Positions 50,872 through 64,000 of a stretch of DNA of 64,000 nt are shown piece after piece. The first letter of the stretch is position 1; each line of letters begins with the position of its first letter. The notes below the pieces were generated by a model that saw only the letters and a program-made list of their open reading frames with translations, searched no databases and had not been told where the DNA came from. The DNA comes from Corydoras sp. C115 (taxonomy: Eukaryota > Chordata > Actinopteri > Siluriformes > Callichthyidae), in the NCBI GenBank assembly GCA_019802505.1, contig JAFMOC010000007.1:3505001-3569000 (forward strand). Direction: 5' to 3'. The translations under genes were made by a program, and so were the position numbers.

Positions 50872-53400
50872 CTACTACACGTATAAATATCTTTTTTTTT
50901 TTTTCTAATGAAACAGCGGAAAGGCATTTATTGAGAAGTGCTGTCACCTCACAACCATAAGGTCCTAGGTTTATTTTTTAGAAGGATGTCATTTTGTTTG
51001 GATTATGCATGTCATTTATATGTATTGGCAGCTTTTATTTGGTGCTGTTGGTGTCTTTCAAAATCCAAAAACATGTAAAGTAAAATGGAAATTCTAAAAG
51101 TGGGAATATGTATAAATGTGTTTGCCTAGTCTAGTGATGAGAAAACATACCCTTCTTTGGTTTTGTTACCTACCATACAACATGGGGCTCCTTTGTAAAA
51201 TAATCAAATGGATACAGGAGATTACATAAGACAGTTATTTTGACATAAAATATTTATCATTTTAACATAAAAATATATATTTTCAAGTGTATTTATATTT
51301 TAGGTACCGGTAGTCATTTTAGGACATATTTCTGCCATCCAAATTGCCCTGCAACCATTCTCGTTATTCTTAGCTAATGCTAATTTATATTAGTTTAAGC
51401 TTATATCAATGCATGATGTTGGTATAACATAATTTTAAAAAAGTGCAATAATTAACTGATTCGTATAAAAAATAGATAAATAATGGTGGCTTCAAAACAC
51501 AACATGTACGTGATATTATTTCAAGTTAAGTTAAAAGAATTACAGTCTAATGCAAATAATCTTGAAAAAAATGTTTACAGCATTTACACTTTAAGGCCAC
51601 TAGGGGGCAACTTTAGCATATTGTTAAGTGAACACATATCAAGAATCTGTCTTTTGCCCCTGATTTTCTGGGTCCATTATTTGCTTTGTAATCTTTTAGG
51701 ATTGTTAAGGTTTTAGTTAGTTTACCATAGACTAAACAAAATCAGTTTTTATATGGGTTTGGAGACATTTGTACAGTGCATTGTCCAAAGCAGGGGTAAC
51801 CGCAAAACTACAGTCGGAATGATCTGACGAGTGCACATATTGTTAAAACTGCTCCTTCCTCAATTCTGATATTTAATTTTTTTGTTTTTTTGCTAGCTTT
51901 AACAACATTTATAGCCTTAAATGTTATATTTACCATGTTATATTTATGTAATTGTGTTACCTACATTATGATGTTTATTGTCAATACATAGAATAACCAT
52001 GTCATGGTAGAGTACAAGATCCTCTTTGTTGAATGTGACTCATATATTTTTGTGAAATTTGAGGGAGTCATGATCTTGTTCCAGGTAAACATATTAAATC
52101 CTTAACATTAGATTAAGCACTTACATCGACAGTGCAATTTCAGAAATATTTAAAGTTAATCTTTGTTAACAACCCTCAGTGAGGTGTGAAAAAAAAAAAA
52201 AGAAAAGAAAAAAGAAAGCATCCATCACAAGGCTGCCGTATCAAACTCATTTTGCTCAGGGATGTTTGTCATGTTTTCCGTCTAATTTTAAGGATGATCT
52301 AGCATCACGCTGTAGTTACCCATGATCTCTTTACACTAAACAAAAACATAAACACAAAATACAAGTGGACCACAGTAGCTTTTTTCACCAGCTGTGACAT
52401 TTCATAAGCTGACTTTTCATAAACAAGTTGTCTGGTGTGTCTTTGCAGAAAAATTTGAGTAAGAATCATCTTGATTATGATAAAATAAAGAAAAGTAAAA
52501 TGATTTTTTAGAAGAGTAAAGCATCATGCATATTCTAAAATAAAGAAAACTTTAAGGCTTTAGATTTTAGTATTAAAACAATGCTAATGTTTAAAGTAAT
52601 AAGCTAAAAAATTACGTATCCTCTATTCACCATATCCATTATTTCTTATCCTGGGCCCTTTGACAAACTTACTTTTTCTTATTCCAACACATCAGTTTTA
52701 AAAAAAGATGTTTACTTGTTGCCCAACTTATCCACTGTCAGGTGTCACTAAAACAAGATTATCAGTCATTTTATTGAAAATTCTTTACTTTGGTTGTCAG
52801 TGTTGTAATGTGATGCTGCTTAAAAAACATCCAATTTTAATCTGTGTATGGCAGCATCCATACTAAAATGTACACTAAAAAGCTGCCTATCTATTTTGTA
52901 TTGTTCTTAAATTTTATTCAATATTATAATATTAGAATAAATGAAATAATTATATTAATCCCTTCTCTTTCGACCACAATGTAGCAAACCTCTGGAGGAG
53001 AGTGCTTAATCTTCAGATTTAAAGACCACAATTCTAGAATTGCTACCTAGCATGGACTTTCCTCTACCATCATCTGACATAAATACACTGAGCATTTATA
53101 GGATATTTTAGAGGGCATCACTAGGTAATTATGAATAGAAGTGGCTGAGATTCTATTAATAGTTAATCAAACAATCACTCAATCAGCCTTGGGATAATTT
53201 CCAGGGGAATTACAAAACCTATGCTAAAAGGTATTTACCATGAATTAAGGCATAAAAATAAAATAACTATGCTTTATAGGGCATTCATAACAGATGTGGC
53301 TCTAAAGAGATTCACAGATCTTGTATGACTTTAATCGATCCAACTACTTATAAGAGGTACATAGGATGCAAAGGATGTTAAATGTCCTCCACATTTAACC
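50872..53400. other. Intergenic, no gene seen
   Basis: AT-rich, with poly-T (50891-50904) and purine (52190-52217) runs. No recognised coding sequence or repeat family. Confidence 0.45.
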
Positions 53401-53729
53401 TATCCGTGTAGTGAAACACAAACTGAGTGAAGTGAGCCTGTAGCGATAGGCAGCCTGTATATGGAGCCCGGAAAGCAATTGGAGTTAGGTGCCTGCCCTA
53501 TTACAACAAAAGAATAACATAATGTGGTGAGATGAATGTGAACCTGCCACAATACAGTTTGCTTGACAGCTAGCCAATCGCAGTGCAGCATAAGGATATT
53601 TAAAGGGGAGGGTCTAGCTTCTAAGAGGCTTCCTTTCTCATGCTGTAAGTACACTTCTGGGTTACCTGGCTGCCATCTCACAAGGCATGCTTCCAGTGTA
53701 AGATTCTAAACTCAGTCGAACAACATCCA

Positions 53730-54785
53730 GAACGGTTGGAGTCTGTGTTGAACTGGCTTACACTGGAGGGTCTAAAAGTAAGCTTACATAGCGTGCGTAT
53801 TTACAGAACGTGCCTGATTTAGGCCATGTCATTTTAGACAAGGCTGTGTTCACCGATCCAGGTTAGATAGATTTTGTGGCTAACTGGCCTACTCCCACTA
53901 CTGTAGCTGAGCTGCGTCCCTTTTTACGGTTTGCCAGCTATTATGGATGTATTGTGGAAGACTTTGCTAAGTTGGCTGCTTCGTTATGTAAACTGGTGGC
54001 TGTGCCGGGGGGAGAAAATGAAAAAAAGGGAACGCAGTCAGGTACCTCTGGGGTTTGGAATGCTATAGAAGTTTAGAGGCATTAAATGTCAAGTTAACTA
54101 CTACACCGGTACTAGCATATGCTAACTTTAGCCTTTTTTAACTCTTTGAGGTAGATGCAAGCCACTATGGTCTGGGTGCTGTGCTTTCCCAGTAACTTAT
54201 GCTAGCCGAGGTCTGAGGCCAATAGAGCGTAACATATTAAACTATAGTATATATATATAATGAACACTTTTGGTCTTTTGACTTCAACTGAAGTACCGAC
54301 CTGGGCAAAGTAATAAGAATACAGATGCACTGTCTTGCCAGCATCAATCTGGCCAGCAGGAAGTGAATGTCTTTGCTTCCGGTACTCTTCTTCTGGAATC
54401 TTTACTGCAGGTCCAGCCTTTGACAACGATCGAGGCCCGAGCTGCTACGACAGTTTTTCCCTGTGTTATACTTTCGGATCTTAGCTCAGCTTTGACAGGC
54501 TGACCTAGTAATTTGCAAAGTTCTTGCTTTAGAACAAACTTTCTACCATCCAGCAGGTAATGGGCAAGGCTTTACTAGGACCCTTCATGATTTGTTGTGT
54601 ACCTTGCCCAGTATCCCGGAAGCAGGGTTGGACATCTTGTCTGCCTCAGATGCTTTATTGTTATGATACCACATCTCATCAGGCTACTGGAAAGTCTATT
54701 TTCTTCCTCATGTTTGGTCAAGAACCCAGACTACCAACAGATTTTCTATTAGGCAGGGTTACTTAGTTGGACTTAGTTGGGAGAA
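53730..54785 (+). mobile_element. Ty3/gypsy retrotransposon pol fossil
   Basis: RT end with PERLESVLNWLTLEGLK, then LGHVILDKAVFTDPG and ANWPTPTTVAELRPFLRFAS (53880-53940). RNase H start with LTTTPVLAYANFS and EVDASHYGLGAVLSQ (54090-54195). After a gap there is an integrase end with MLYCYDTTSHQATGKS and MFGQEPRLPTDFLLGRV (54650-54765). The frame is broken by stops and indels, and the RNase H core and most of integrase are deleted. No LTR pair was identified; 53405-53640 might include 5' sequence of the element. Confidence 0.85.
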
Positions 54786-54789
54786 AGGC

Positions 54790-57365
54790 TCATGAATAGG
54801 ATTTTATTTAGTTGTGTGTATGTTAATTGTAATTATCTTTGTTTTACTTCCAGAGCTGGGAGTGCCTTGTGAAATTATTATTGCACTAAATTAATTATAT
54901 CCATTAGTGAAACTCCAAGCTGGTGTAGTCGAACCATTTAATCCAGAATTTAAACATGCCGGAATCGCACCACAGTATCTTAAGACTTTAATAAAAATAA
55001 AAACCTAAACTTTTAACTAAATTTGTAATCTTAACTAGAAATATGGAAATGAAATCAAGAAAAAGAATAAAGTACAAGCATTTTTAGATGCCTTTGTATT
55101 ACGCATATAATAGTTTTTTATGTGGTGACCTAAATGCATGTCATTTTCACACAAATTATTTGAGTCTTTTTTATTATTCAGAAGATTCTTAAGGGAACAT
55201 GCAGTGTAATACTACAGACTGAATTAGGTCATGTAACAAAATGGCAGGGTTAATCTTAAGGGTTTTTTTCAAACGGTCGGAAGGAGACCAAACAGATTCT
55301 GTCAACCACTAACACTCCCTCACCCTTTCCACCTTGTTCTGCTTTATGTGAGACATTATTGAGAAGAAAGAGTTATCTATACACAGAACAACAGTCATAT
55401 CAATATGTTACTTCCAAAAGTAAAATTTTTTCTTCCACAGCCATAATTAACACTGTAATTCCAGTAAAATGCCATACAATATATTATCAGTTATATAAGC
55501 TGTAGCATGTCAAACAACTATAAACACAAAGTGTGATGACTGGTTTAGATATACACATTGAAGTAACATAAAATGTGAACACTTAAAATAATCTACATCC
55601 TACTGGAAATTCAACATTCTGAATTAGGTTTTATGTTTTGTCATTGTTACATTTAAAGATTTATTGCTTATAATTAAATTAAAGCATTACATTGAAGCTG
55701 TATTTACCATTCTGTATAAAAGAACAAGAACAATACATTCATTGCCTGAATTATGTGCCTATATCATGTCATAAGCATAGGCCTAGCATGCATACTAGCA
55801 TGCATTGTTGTTGTGGGTTTTCTGGCCAACAGATGGGTGATGGAACTTTTGAGGTAGTATTAATTTAGCTTATTATAGCTAAAATAAAAAAAAGGAAACC
55901 CCACATGAATATAAAATTAGAGTCTCACTGTTCTGCTTGTTGTGCTAATATTATTTTGACCTCTGGATCATATGAATTAACCATTTTCATCTTTGTCTGT
56001 GTTCAAATTTAATAGTATTTACCTTGTGTCTATGTGGATCTACTCTTACATATTTTTCAGTAGGTTGTTAACTAGAGTTATACAAAGCCAATATCCCCCA
56101 TACTAAATTTCCATTCTCTCATCCTCCTCCCACACACAAATGCACACACAAGCACATAAACCTCATCTCACAGATGTTACTACTAACATAGACATTTTCT
56201 TCTGCCAAAGCATTTTTAACATAAAAAATGAAGATTTAATATATGTTATCATTGTTGTTAAATAGTAAATAGGCTTGCAAATTGGATCCCCCCAATGATA
56301 ATTTAAATACAAACTTCTGTACATTTAAATGCATAGTTACCAATTAATAAATTGCCTAACGTGTCCTGTGCATGAGCATAATGGTATACTTCCTAGTTTG
56401 TTATATGCATTTTTTATATTAATTAAAGTAGCAAAAATATTGCATGCAAAGATAAAAAAAGAGCAGAACCTTTAATTTAAATGTTTAGTGTAGTGTATAG
56501 ATCATTATATTAACATACTGAGAAGTACAAAATCAACAACACTTAAAATTAATTACATATATTTTTGGTATAATGACCGTACAGATCATTTTTTTCTTAA
56601 CAGACATTGTAATTAAAGTGCACTCTAGTAAACAACATTTCTGTTACTTTCATATTGTATTAATCCCATTCAATTACTCTGGAGCAGTTTGCACTACCTG
56701 TTTGAGAGTGCTAAGTAAAAGAAGACCATGTTTTGCTTACCACTGTATGTGTGAAAAAAAATTACGTTTCCACTTCACTCTTCACTAGCTTGCAAGCCAC
56801 TCTGCTCCTCTTTTGACTCATTACACATAACCTATGGAAAGTTCTCAGAAGTAATACAAACCGTTACTTGTACCCACAAATGCTTAGGGCATGTTATTGT
56901 CTTACTGTGTAGTGGAAATAAATGATAAAGAACCAATGCTTCTTTTGAGCTGATCATTACAGATTTTATTGCTGCAAAGACAAATCCTAAGATCATATGT
57001 TGTTTTTAAATAATTGATCGATTATAATGTGAATTACTTTCTACTATGTTTACATAAAATTTCACATGCTTGTCAAATTAGTCCTACAAATGAAACTGTT
57101 TAGCTCTGTCAAAAGCACAGGTTAAATTATAATTCTTTGATGCACTTTCACACACAAATTGTGAATAATATTTTACACTTGTAATTCACCACAAACTCAT
57201 GCATTCATGCATTCTGGACTATTCATTTAGCATATTTAAAAACAACACTGTGATTCAGAAAATACCAATTGGCCAATTTACAATGCATGACATTACCCAT
57301 GAAGCACAAGTGTGCACATTTGAGCACATTTGAGAATGATTAACTGTTTGATGAGTTAATCAAAC
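54790..57365. other. Intergenic, no gene seen
   Basis: AT-rich; short frames only. No repeat family recognised. Confidence 0.45.
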
Positions 57366-57368
57366 TTT

Positions 57369-57600
57369 TTCAAGATCTTTTTTACATTTACATTTACATT
57401 TGGTCATTTAGCAGACGCTTTTATCCAAAGCGACTTACAAGGTGAGCACAGGGTTAATCACTACAACCCTGGAGCAATGAGGGTTAAGGGCCTTGCTCAA
57501 GGACACACACTGGTAACTTCAGTGGACCTGGGATTTGAACCCCCAACCTTCAGATTGATAGCCCAACGCCCTATTCACTGAGCTAACGTGCCCACCGTTA
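57369..57600 (+). repeat. Dispersed repeat (ACATTT...GCAGACGCTTTTATCCAA type)
   Basis: Starts with (ACATTT)n, then GGTCATTTAGCAGACGCTTT and ATCCAAAGCGACTTACAAGG, and ends in CACTGAGCTAACGTGCCCACC. The end resembles a tRNA-like or gene-conversion-prone short element common in fish. Fragments of the same family are at 461-505 and at 35822 (both inverted). The class (SINE or MITE) is uncertain. Confidence 0.65.
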
Positions 57601-57967
57601 GCTTTTTCTGCATGGTACCTCAGTGGTGAGCATGTTGGGCTACCAATTTGAAGACTTGAGGGTTCAAATCCCATGTCTACTGAATGTGAGTCCTTGATCC
57701 TGTCAACCCTCCCATTATAACAATAAAATATGTCTCCCATAATGCCAATAAAAGCCTCTATATTAAGGGTAGCTTCAAATATATGAACTCTGCTAATACA
57801 GAGACAGTATTATCACATTTTATCAGTGTTAATATGGGTATTCTGTTACATACAACATTTTTTTTAAATCAGGCTGATATGTATTGCGACCACAGGAAGC
57901 AGTTTACTTTAAGCCTAACGAGATCAAAAGCCTTAAAGAGATCAAAAACTGGATCTCATTCAATTAC

Positions 57968-58176
57968 TATCCATCCATTATTTGGGGGTGGGCACACCCA
58001 GGACAGGGCACCAATCCATCGCTGGCACTCTACTGCCTTGAATCCATGTCTTTGAACCCAGAGGAAACACACATGGATACTGGGAGAACATGGAAACTCC
58101 ACCTAGATCGGGAGTCAAACCTGGATCCCCAGCGCTGAGATGCGAACATGCTAACCACTAAGCCACCGTGCCGCTC
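57968..58176 (-). repeat. V-SINE, shortened and diverged
   Basis: Tail (CATCCATCCATT), part of the body (ACACCCAGGACAGGGC) and head (GCGAACATGCTAACCACTAA, GCCACCGTGCCGC), with several internal deletions. Confidence 0.85.
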
Positions 58177-58394
58177 CACATTTAATTTCCTTTAATTTAA
58201 TATTTAACAAATCTTGAGATTTTTACAGTTGGTATTAAGGTCAGATGAAATTAAGCCTCTGAAATGGTAATTAATTTTTATTACTCTTTGATTAGACCCA
58301 GTTCATCTGTAAATGGCATCTCTTTCACCAACCACATTAGCAGAGCTGATAAACATAGCATTTTTAACCTTTTAAATACCTTAATTTTCTTCCA

Positions 58395-58600
58395 AGATGA
58401 AGGGAATTCATGCTTTTCTATCATATTTTGATGATTGTAATGCACTTCTCACACTGTTCCAATAACCCATCAAACTGGCCTTTAGGGTTTGCACTAAATA
58501 CAAAATTCTAATTATAAAATTCAAGGCAGTACATAATCAGGCACTACAAAATCTGGGTGAACTCATGGAGTAGTATAACCCAAGTATTATTTAATCCTTA
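58395..58600 (+). mobile_element. LINE reverse-transcriptase scrap
   Basis: In one frame 58412-58455 reads HAFLSYFDDCNALL, the (L/F)DYCNALL block of L2-like LINE RTs. Further weak matches follow (KILIIKFKAVHNQALQNLGE). Heavily decayed. Confidence 0.5.
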
Positions 58601-59365
58601 GAATTAACAAGTAACAATTACAAGTATATTTTAAACATGTTTATTTATCCAAGCATTCAATTGATCCCTATAGATAAGGATGCAGACCTCATGCCAATTT
58701 TTTTCAGTGCTATAATTTCACCACCTGTGATGCTGCTCTAGTCAGTGATGTTGAACCACTTTGCACTACACTTTGCCAAAAAAGTTCTGTTACTTGATAA
58801 TAATGTCATAACTTTTCTAAATACTTCAGATGTAACCATCTGTTGAAACCTTCTTCATCGTCTTCATCCCATCCAAGATGCAGCAGTGATGACCTCTGAA
58901 TGCTTTAACCATAGCTCAGGACTAAAAAGATCATTCACAATATTTTAATGACTTTAAATTATGTTCATTTTGAACCAGAAGCAGGAACAAACTTTCACAA
59001 TGTAATGATCATTCTCATATTGTAAAAAAAAAACATACACACACACAAACACACACACTGCATGAACATTTTTTTAGATTAGTACTGCAAAACAAATAAA
59101 AATGACAAAAGTACTACTAAAAGTGGCCATACAAAATATGTTAACATCAGCTAACATTTTAGATTACCCCTTTGTGTCACCTTGCAACAAGAATCATCTG
59201 ATCATCTGAGCATTGCACTTGAGTTTGATGTTAATGTAACTATTCATTTTAATGTTAAAACATTACATTTCTTCTGTACAAATGGTAGATGAAGCACAAC
59301 ATTATCCCAAGCAGATAGAACTTCAATAAAATCATCTTTATGTTTGGCATATAAGGCACATGTGT
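58601..59365. other. Intergenic, no gene seen
   Basis: AT-rich with a short (AC)n near 59035-59060. Confidence 0.4.
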
Positions 59366-59369
59366 CATT

Positions 59370-59429
59370 AAAGGATAAAGTGGAAGATGATGAATGAATG
59401 AATGAATGAATGAATGAATGAATGAATGA
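59370..59429 (+). repeat. V-SINE tail fragment with (GAAT)n
   Basis: AGGATAAAGTGGAAGATGAT followed by about ten GAAT units. It faces the tail of the opposite SINE at 59440. Confidence 0.8.
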
Positions 59430-59439
59430 TTTATTCACC

Positions 59440-59773
59440 TCCTCCATTTTCTTCCGCTTTATCCTATAGTAGGGTTGCGGGGGGGTTCCCCATGCCCATC
59501 CAGGGGAGAACGTTTTGTGCTCTGGGCAGATACACCTAGGACAGGGCACCAATCTATCGCTGGGCACACACTCACTCACACAGACACACTCTATATGGGG
59601 CAATTTGGAGAACTCATAGATTATGGGAGGAAACCGGAGAACCTGGAGGAAACCCACGCGGACACAGGGAGAAGATGGAAACTCCACCCAGATGGGGATT
59701 CAAACCAGGAACCCCTAGTGCTGAGAGGCGAACGTGCTAACCACTAAGCCACCGTGCCACTGTGCCACCCTGG
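59440..59773 (-). repeat. tRNA-derived V-SINE, full length
   Basis: Copy ending with a duplicated head tip (GCCACCGTGCCACTGTGCCACC). Target duplication TTTATTCACC at about 59430-59439 and 59774-59783. Confidence 0.9.
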
Positions 59774-59783
59774 TTTATTCACC

Positions 59784-62115
59784 CCCAATGTTAATTTGTT
59801 TCCACTGCAGTTTCCTTGTCATGTCTCCTCCCTCTCGGTTTTTGGTTTGTTTCTCATGTGAATATTAGTTCTGAGTTTGGTTCTAACAATGATTTAAAGC
59901 AAGCAGATTAAAGCATTTACATGTGGTCTTATGCAATGAATGAGATACTGTAGCACAAATTGTTAAAGAGGTAAATGCGGTTGTCAGAATGCACATTGCT
60001 TTGTAAATTGTTGCATATAGAGCTGCATATGCAGGATAGTCAGGGTGCCTGTGTTGATCCCTGTTCACAGCCCAAAATGCCAAAAAAGGACAAGTGAGCA
60101 CCAGAACTGGACCACAAAGCAATGGAAGACAGTTGCCAGATCTCATGAACTTCATGTACTTTAACATCACTTGAATGACTGAGTAAACGGTGTTTTTTTC
60201 TCTATTCTATTTCTCTATTCTATCTATATTAGTTTCTTTTTATTTAAAATTCACACATGAAGTGGCACCAGTGATCCAGAACACCACTGATCTGAAAGTT
60301 TTTGATTCCCATCTGTATATGAGTGTAAAGGTCATATGATATATGGTATACTGTCATAGAGTCATGAGATGCACTGTAGAACAAATCATGTGAGGAACGA
60401 CTAGAGAATGCATTTTTTTCATAAAGGGAAGCCGCACCTGTTTCCAGAGACCACACGGCTGAAAGTACATTTTTATGACTAGAAAGTATATTCCTTTTTG
60501 GTAACTTTGGACATGGCCATTATCTTTTCTATTGTTCTGTTTAGAGGATCTGACAAAACTATAACTATATAACTTAATTATGAATTATTTTCTTGTTTAG
60601 GTTTAGTACAGATTCCACAAGATGCTCAGAAAAAGTACAGTTTAAAATTATGCTGTAAAGTAGTTTCTAATGTCAACCCTCTAGTACTTTAAGTGTTTAC
60701 ACAAAGTTAAAGTATTTAATGAGACTTTAAACTGTAAATTTAAATATAAAAAAAAACTTACATAACAGCATAAAGCTTTTTTTCATCACTTGATACTTCA
60801 GTTGACCTGGAGCCAAGACCTGGATACTATGAAAGTTTACATGATTCCGTCATGCCACCTGAGTGTTATTGCATTTATGGGTATTATTGAAAATTTTCTG
60901 GTAGTGTACAACACCAAGGGACTTATCTACCTCACCTGTACTAAGAACACTGTATTACTGCCCAAGAAACTTTACATCTTCTTGAAGCTAAATAAATCAA
61001 GAGATTTAATGTATTAATCCATTATCAGATTTCTGACCTGCTACATAATGGTGTAGTTTAAAAACTGATCTGCCTCCAATTGCAAGATCCTGCAAAACAT
61101 AATGACCAGCCTAAGAGGATGACGGTAGGATTAAACAATTACAACACCCCACAAACCAGGAAATGAAACCAGTATAACAAAAGACAACTATATTACCCTG
61201 AGACTTCTACCTGTTAAGGCTTAATATTGTGTTGTAAACACATCACCATTGACCCACCTCAGTGCATAGTTGACTCCTTTTTTTGCACCTTTTGTTGTGA
61301 TCTTATGTTATTCATAGTACTTTATAGCTCTTTAATTAAACCATATAAATGTATATACATGTGGCTTTGGCAAAAATACAAGCTAAGATGATGTCTATTA
61401 AAATACAACAAAGATATTCTGTATTATTATTAATACATTAATAGCATTAGTAGCATTATTTAAATCCCCATTGTTATTTTTTGTAAAATATAAAAACAAA
61501 AATTTGTCAGAAAATCTGTACATTGCCAGTCCTCTGTGTTGAATGTAATGACCACTTCTTTGTTCCACTGATAACTCTTAATGTAATAGTCAGTGCCTGA
61601 CAACATGGAAAGGATCTTAACAGTCATGGACGTATGCAACAGAAAAAAGCCCCCATCAGTAATCAACTAACATGGTCTGAGTTTGCTGTTGTTGCTTAAA
61701 AGGAAGAACAGACATAGAAATTGTCTATAGAATAGGATTTTTTTTACAGATGTACACATGTCAAACTTACTTTGACATGTAAGTTTACAATACAACTCTT
61801 AATTGATTGCATTTTGTCTATACTGCATTTTTAAACCCAAAACGTTTTAGAATATTGTGTTGAAAGCTGAAGTTTTCAATAGTAATGAAGTTTCAACAAC
61901 AGTGGCCCAAAAACAGGCAATTGGTACTCCTGAAATCCACAGGTAAGCTTGCCTGGCATACTGAGCATCTGTGTGATACCAACATACACCTAAAGCTTCC
62001 CTTTAGTTCTTTTAATTGATATTATGGTGCCACAGTAAAAGGAGTATGCCTAGTACACTGATACAGACTTTCCAGTATGTACTGTAATGTGGTGATTGCC
62101 GATGTAAGACTACAG
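59784..62115. other. Intergenic, no gene seen
   Basis: AT-rich. I examined the frames at 59883-60170 (minus), 60790-61017 (plus) and 61460-61666 (minus); none shows a recognisable domain. Confidence 0.45.
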
Positions 62116-62118
62116 ATG

Positions 62119-62690
62119 TACATTGGCTTGCAAAAGTATTCATACCCCTTGAACTTTTTTTCATTTCGTCATCTTAAACCATAAACTTCAATGTATTTTA
62201 TTAAGAAAAGTCTTAAAAGTGTGATGTGCAAAAGTACTCAGCCCCCTATATCAATACTTTGTTTAGCCAACTGGCCAAAATTACTATGTCTCTACCAGCT
62301 TTGCACGTATGGAGACTGAGATTTTTGCCCATTGTTTTTTTTTTTGCAAAATACCTCAAGCTCTGACAGGATGAATGATGAGCATCTGTAATCAGCATTT
62401 TTCAAGTCTGGCAAAAGATGACTAAAGGGATGTAGGTCAGGACTTTGACTAGGTCATTCCAAAACATAAATATATAAATATTCTTTAATCTAATCAATTC
62501 CACTGTTGCACTTGTTGCATGTTTATGATCATTGTCTTAAAGGAAGGTTAATTTCCTTACCAGTTCCAAGTCTTTATCAGCCTCCAGGTTTTCGCAGGTT
62601 TTCTTCTATGATTGCCCTGTATTTAGCACCATCCTTCTTCCCATCAACTAGCTTCCCTGTCCCTGCATTCATTAACTAGTGTTTTCTAAC
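62119..62690 (-). mobile_element. Tc1-like element remnant
   Basis: Begins with a terminal sequence TTGGCTTGCAAAAGTATTCA then TACCCCTTGAACTT. It continues with decayed transposase sequence on the minus strand, parallel to the one at 26791-27987: GTCAGGACTTTGACTAGGTC (SPDL/NPIEH region), ATGATCATTGTCTTAAAGGA (QQDNDPKH region), TTGCCCTGTATTTAGCACCATC. No right inverted repeat was found; a SINE fragment follows. Confidence 0.75.
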
Positions 62691-62727
62691 AAATCAGTGA
62701 AGCCACCACAGAACAGTGGTGAAACTG

Positions 62728-62970
62728 GTTGGGCATGGGGAACTCCACCGCGACCCTAGTAGAGGATAAAGCAGAAGATAATGGATGGATGGATGGATGG
62801 ATGGATGGGTGGATGGATAATTCACCCTGAATCCATGTTGTTCGACTGTGGGAAGAAACCCATACAGACATGGGGAGAACATGGAAACTCCAGATAGGGA
62901 TAGGGATTCGAACCTAGATCCCCAGTGCTGAGAGGCAAACATGCTAACCACTAAGCACTGGGCCACCTAA
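62728..62970. repeat. Composite of two V-SINE pieces, tail-to-tail
   Basis: 62728-62818 is a plus-strand SINE 3' end with (GGAT)n. 62825-62968 is a minus-strand SINE head and core, starting AATCCATG and ending AAGCACTGGGCCACC. The body between is lost, leaving a rearranged copy. Confidence 0.8.
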
Positions 62971-64000
62971 GGGTAAAATATAATAATAAGTAATAGACCC
63001 AAACCCTAATGTTTAATGAAATGCATGTGCCATTCCTATGGTACATTGGTACATTGTATTCATCACGAATCACGAGACACGTGGTTCAGTACATGCTTTC
63101 GCACCCAGAATACAATGGTAAGAAACGCGTGAAGACAAAAAACACAAGTCAAAACTAAAATTAAGAGGCAAGCTGTAGACCTGAACTGAATAGCACCTTA
63201 GCTGTATAGTACCACTAACACCTCTAAGCACGCCATGCTAAGTTTAGCTCAGTTTAAAGGCGCAGCATGGACCGTGAGTGGAAATGATGCACGGAGGACT
63301 TTTAAACACTAATTTGACTAAAGCTTCTTTTTTTTAATGGGTTAACGTGTACGCGCCTAGTCCTCCGCTATCAAGATTGGAAATCAGAAAGGAACAAATT
63401 AATTACTGAAGCATTTACCCCATTATCCCAGTGATTAGTGCTTTATAATTATTTTATCATTTATATATGTTTAAGGATTCATAAACTGTACCCACACTCA
63501 TATAAACACTTCATATGCTATTAAACACTTTTTGAACTCTTAAACCTATGGAAATTTAGCAACATATATAGGACAAAATGCCATAATATAGCAAAAACTC
63601 TGAAACAGAATTAGATAAATTAAAATTTAAAACAAAGCCACAAAACAGTGAACCCACAAGAAGTGATCAGTGATAAGCTCCATCTGCTGTAGTGGAGGAC
63701 CCTGGTTTCAGGCATTTAATTAAAGTGTTCAACAGTAAAAAATCTGAGAACACTCAAGTCTATTTAGACCTACCTGCAGATAGGGGGCACCATGAGTTTG
63801 TGACCATGACATTAACAATAAATACAAAGATTAGCTAACAAAATAACAGTGCAACCAATGTGGACCAAAGTCCTCTGTGAGGAAGTGGATAAAAGATGGC
63901 AAAAAAATACTAAATTAATGATTGCATATGTTCATTTTTTGAAGAATATTGGTTACTGTCAGATGTCTGAAACAAAGTTACTGGCTAGTTAATTAATGTT
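62971..64000. other. Intergenic, no gene seen
   Basis: AT-rich up to the window end. No coding exon or repeat family recognised. Confidence 0.4.

Overview
The window is nuclear DNA from a teleost fish. It is AT-rich and carries large introns, long (TA)n arrays, a tRNA-derived SINE in about twenty copies, and Tc1-like transposons of types common in fish. I cannot name the species from sequence alone; an otophysan such as a catfish or characin is a guess.

Two vertebrate genes lie head-to-tail on the minus strand. The 5' half of a MER receptor tyrosine kinase gene (mertk) occupies 1219-18220. Ten exons encode the signal peptide, two Ig domains, two fibronectin III domains and the transmembrane helix; the kinase exons lie left of base 1. 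Upstream of it, 22347-34686 holds a complete luteinizing hormone/choriogonadotropin receptor gene (lhcgr). Its eleven exons splice into one open frame of 711 codons: an LRR ectodomain, a hinge and a 7TM domain. All exon junctions were read from the sequence and keep the frame. About 4.1 kb separates the two genes. They are not known to act together (efferocytosis/innate signalling versus gonadal steroidogenesis), so the adjacency is positional.

The 4.1 kb spacer holds a (TA)n array, a frameshifted Tc1-like element with long inverted repeats, and two LTR-like direct repeats. The introns are loaded with repeats. mertk intron 1 and 2 carry four (TA)n arrays, and lhcgr intron 2 carries a second Tc1-like element with a damaged catalytic triad. 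lhcgr intron 1 holds a short interstitial telomeric tract.

From 34.7 to 64 kb I found no host gene. This stretch holds SINEs, LINE and Ty3/gypsy fossils, a probable non-autonomous Helitron, a long inverted-repeat element, a Harbinger-like element, further Tc1 debris and unremarkable AT-rich DNA. I saw no RNA genes beyond tRNA-like SINE heads, no CRISPR, and no convincing new gene system. The most interesting features are repeat biology and a few splice-level details of lhcgr and mertk.
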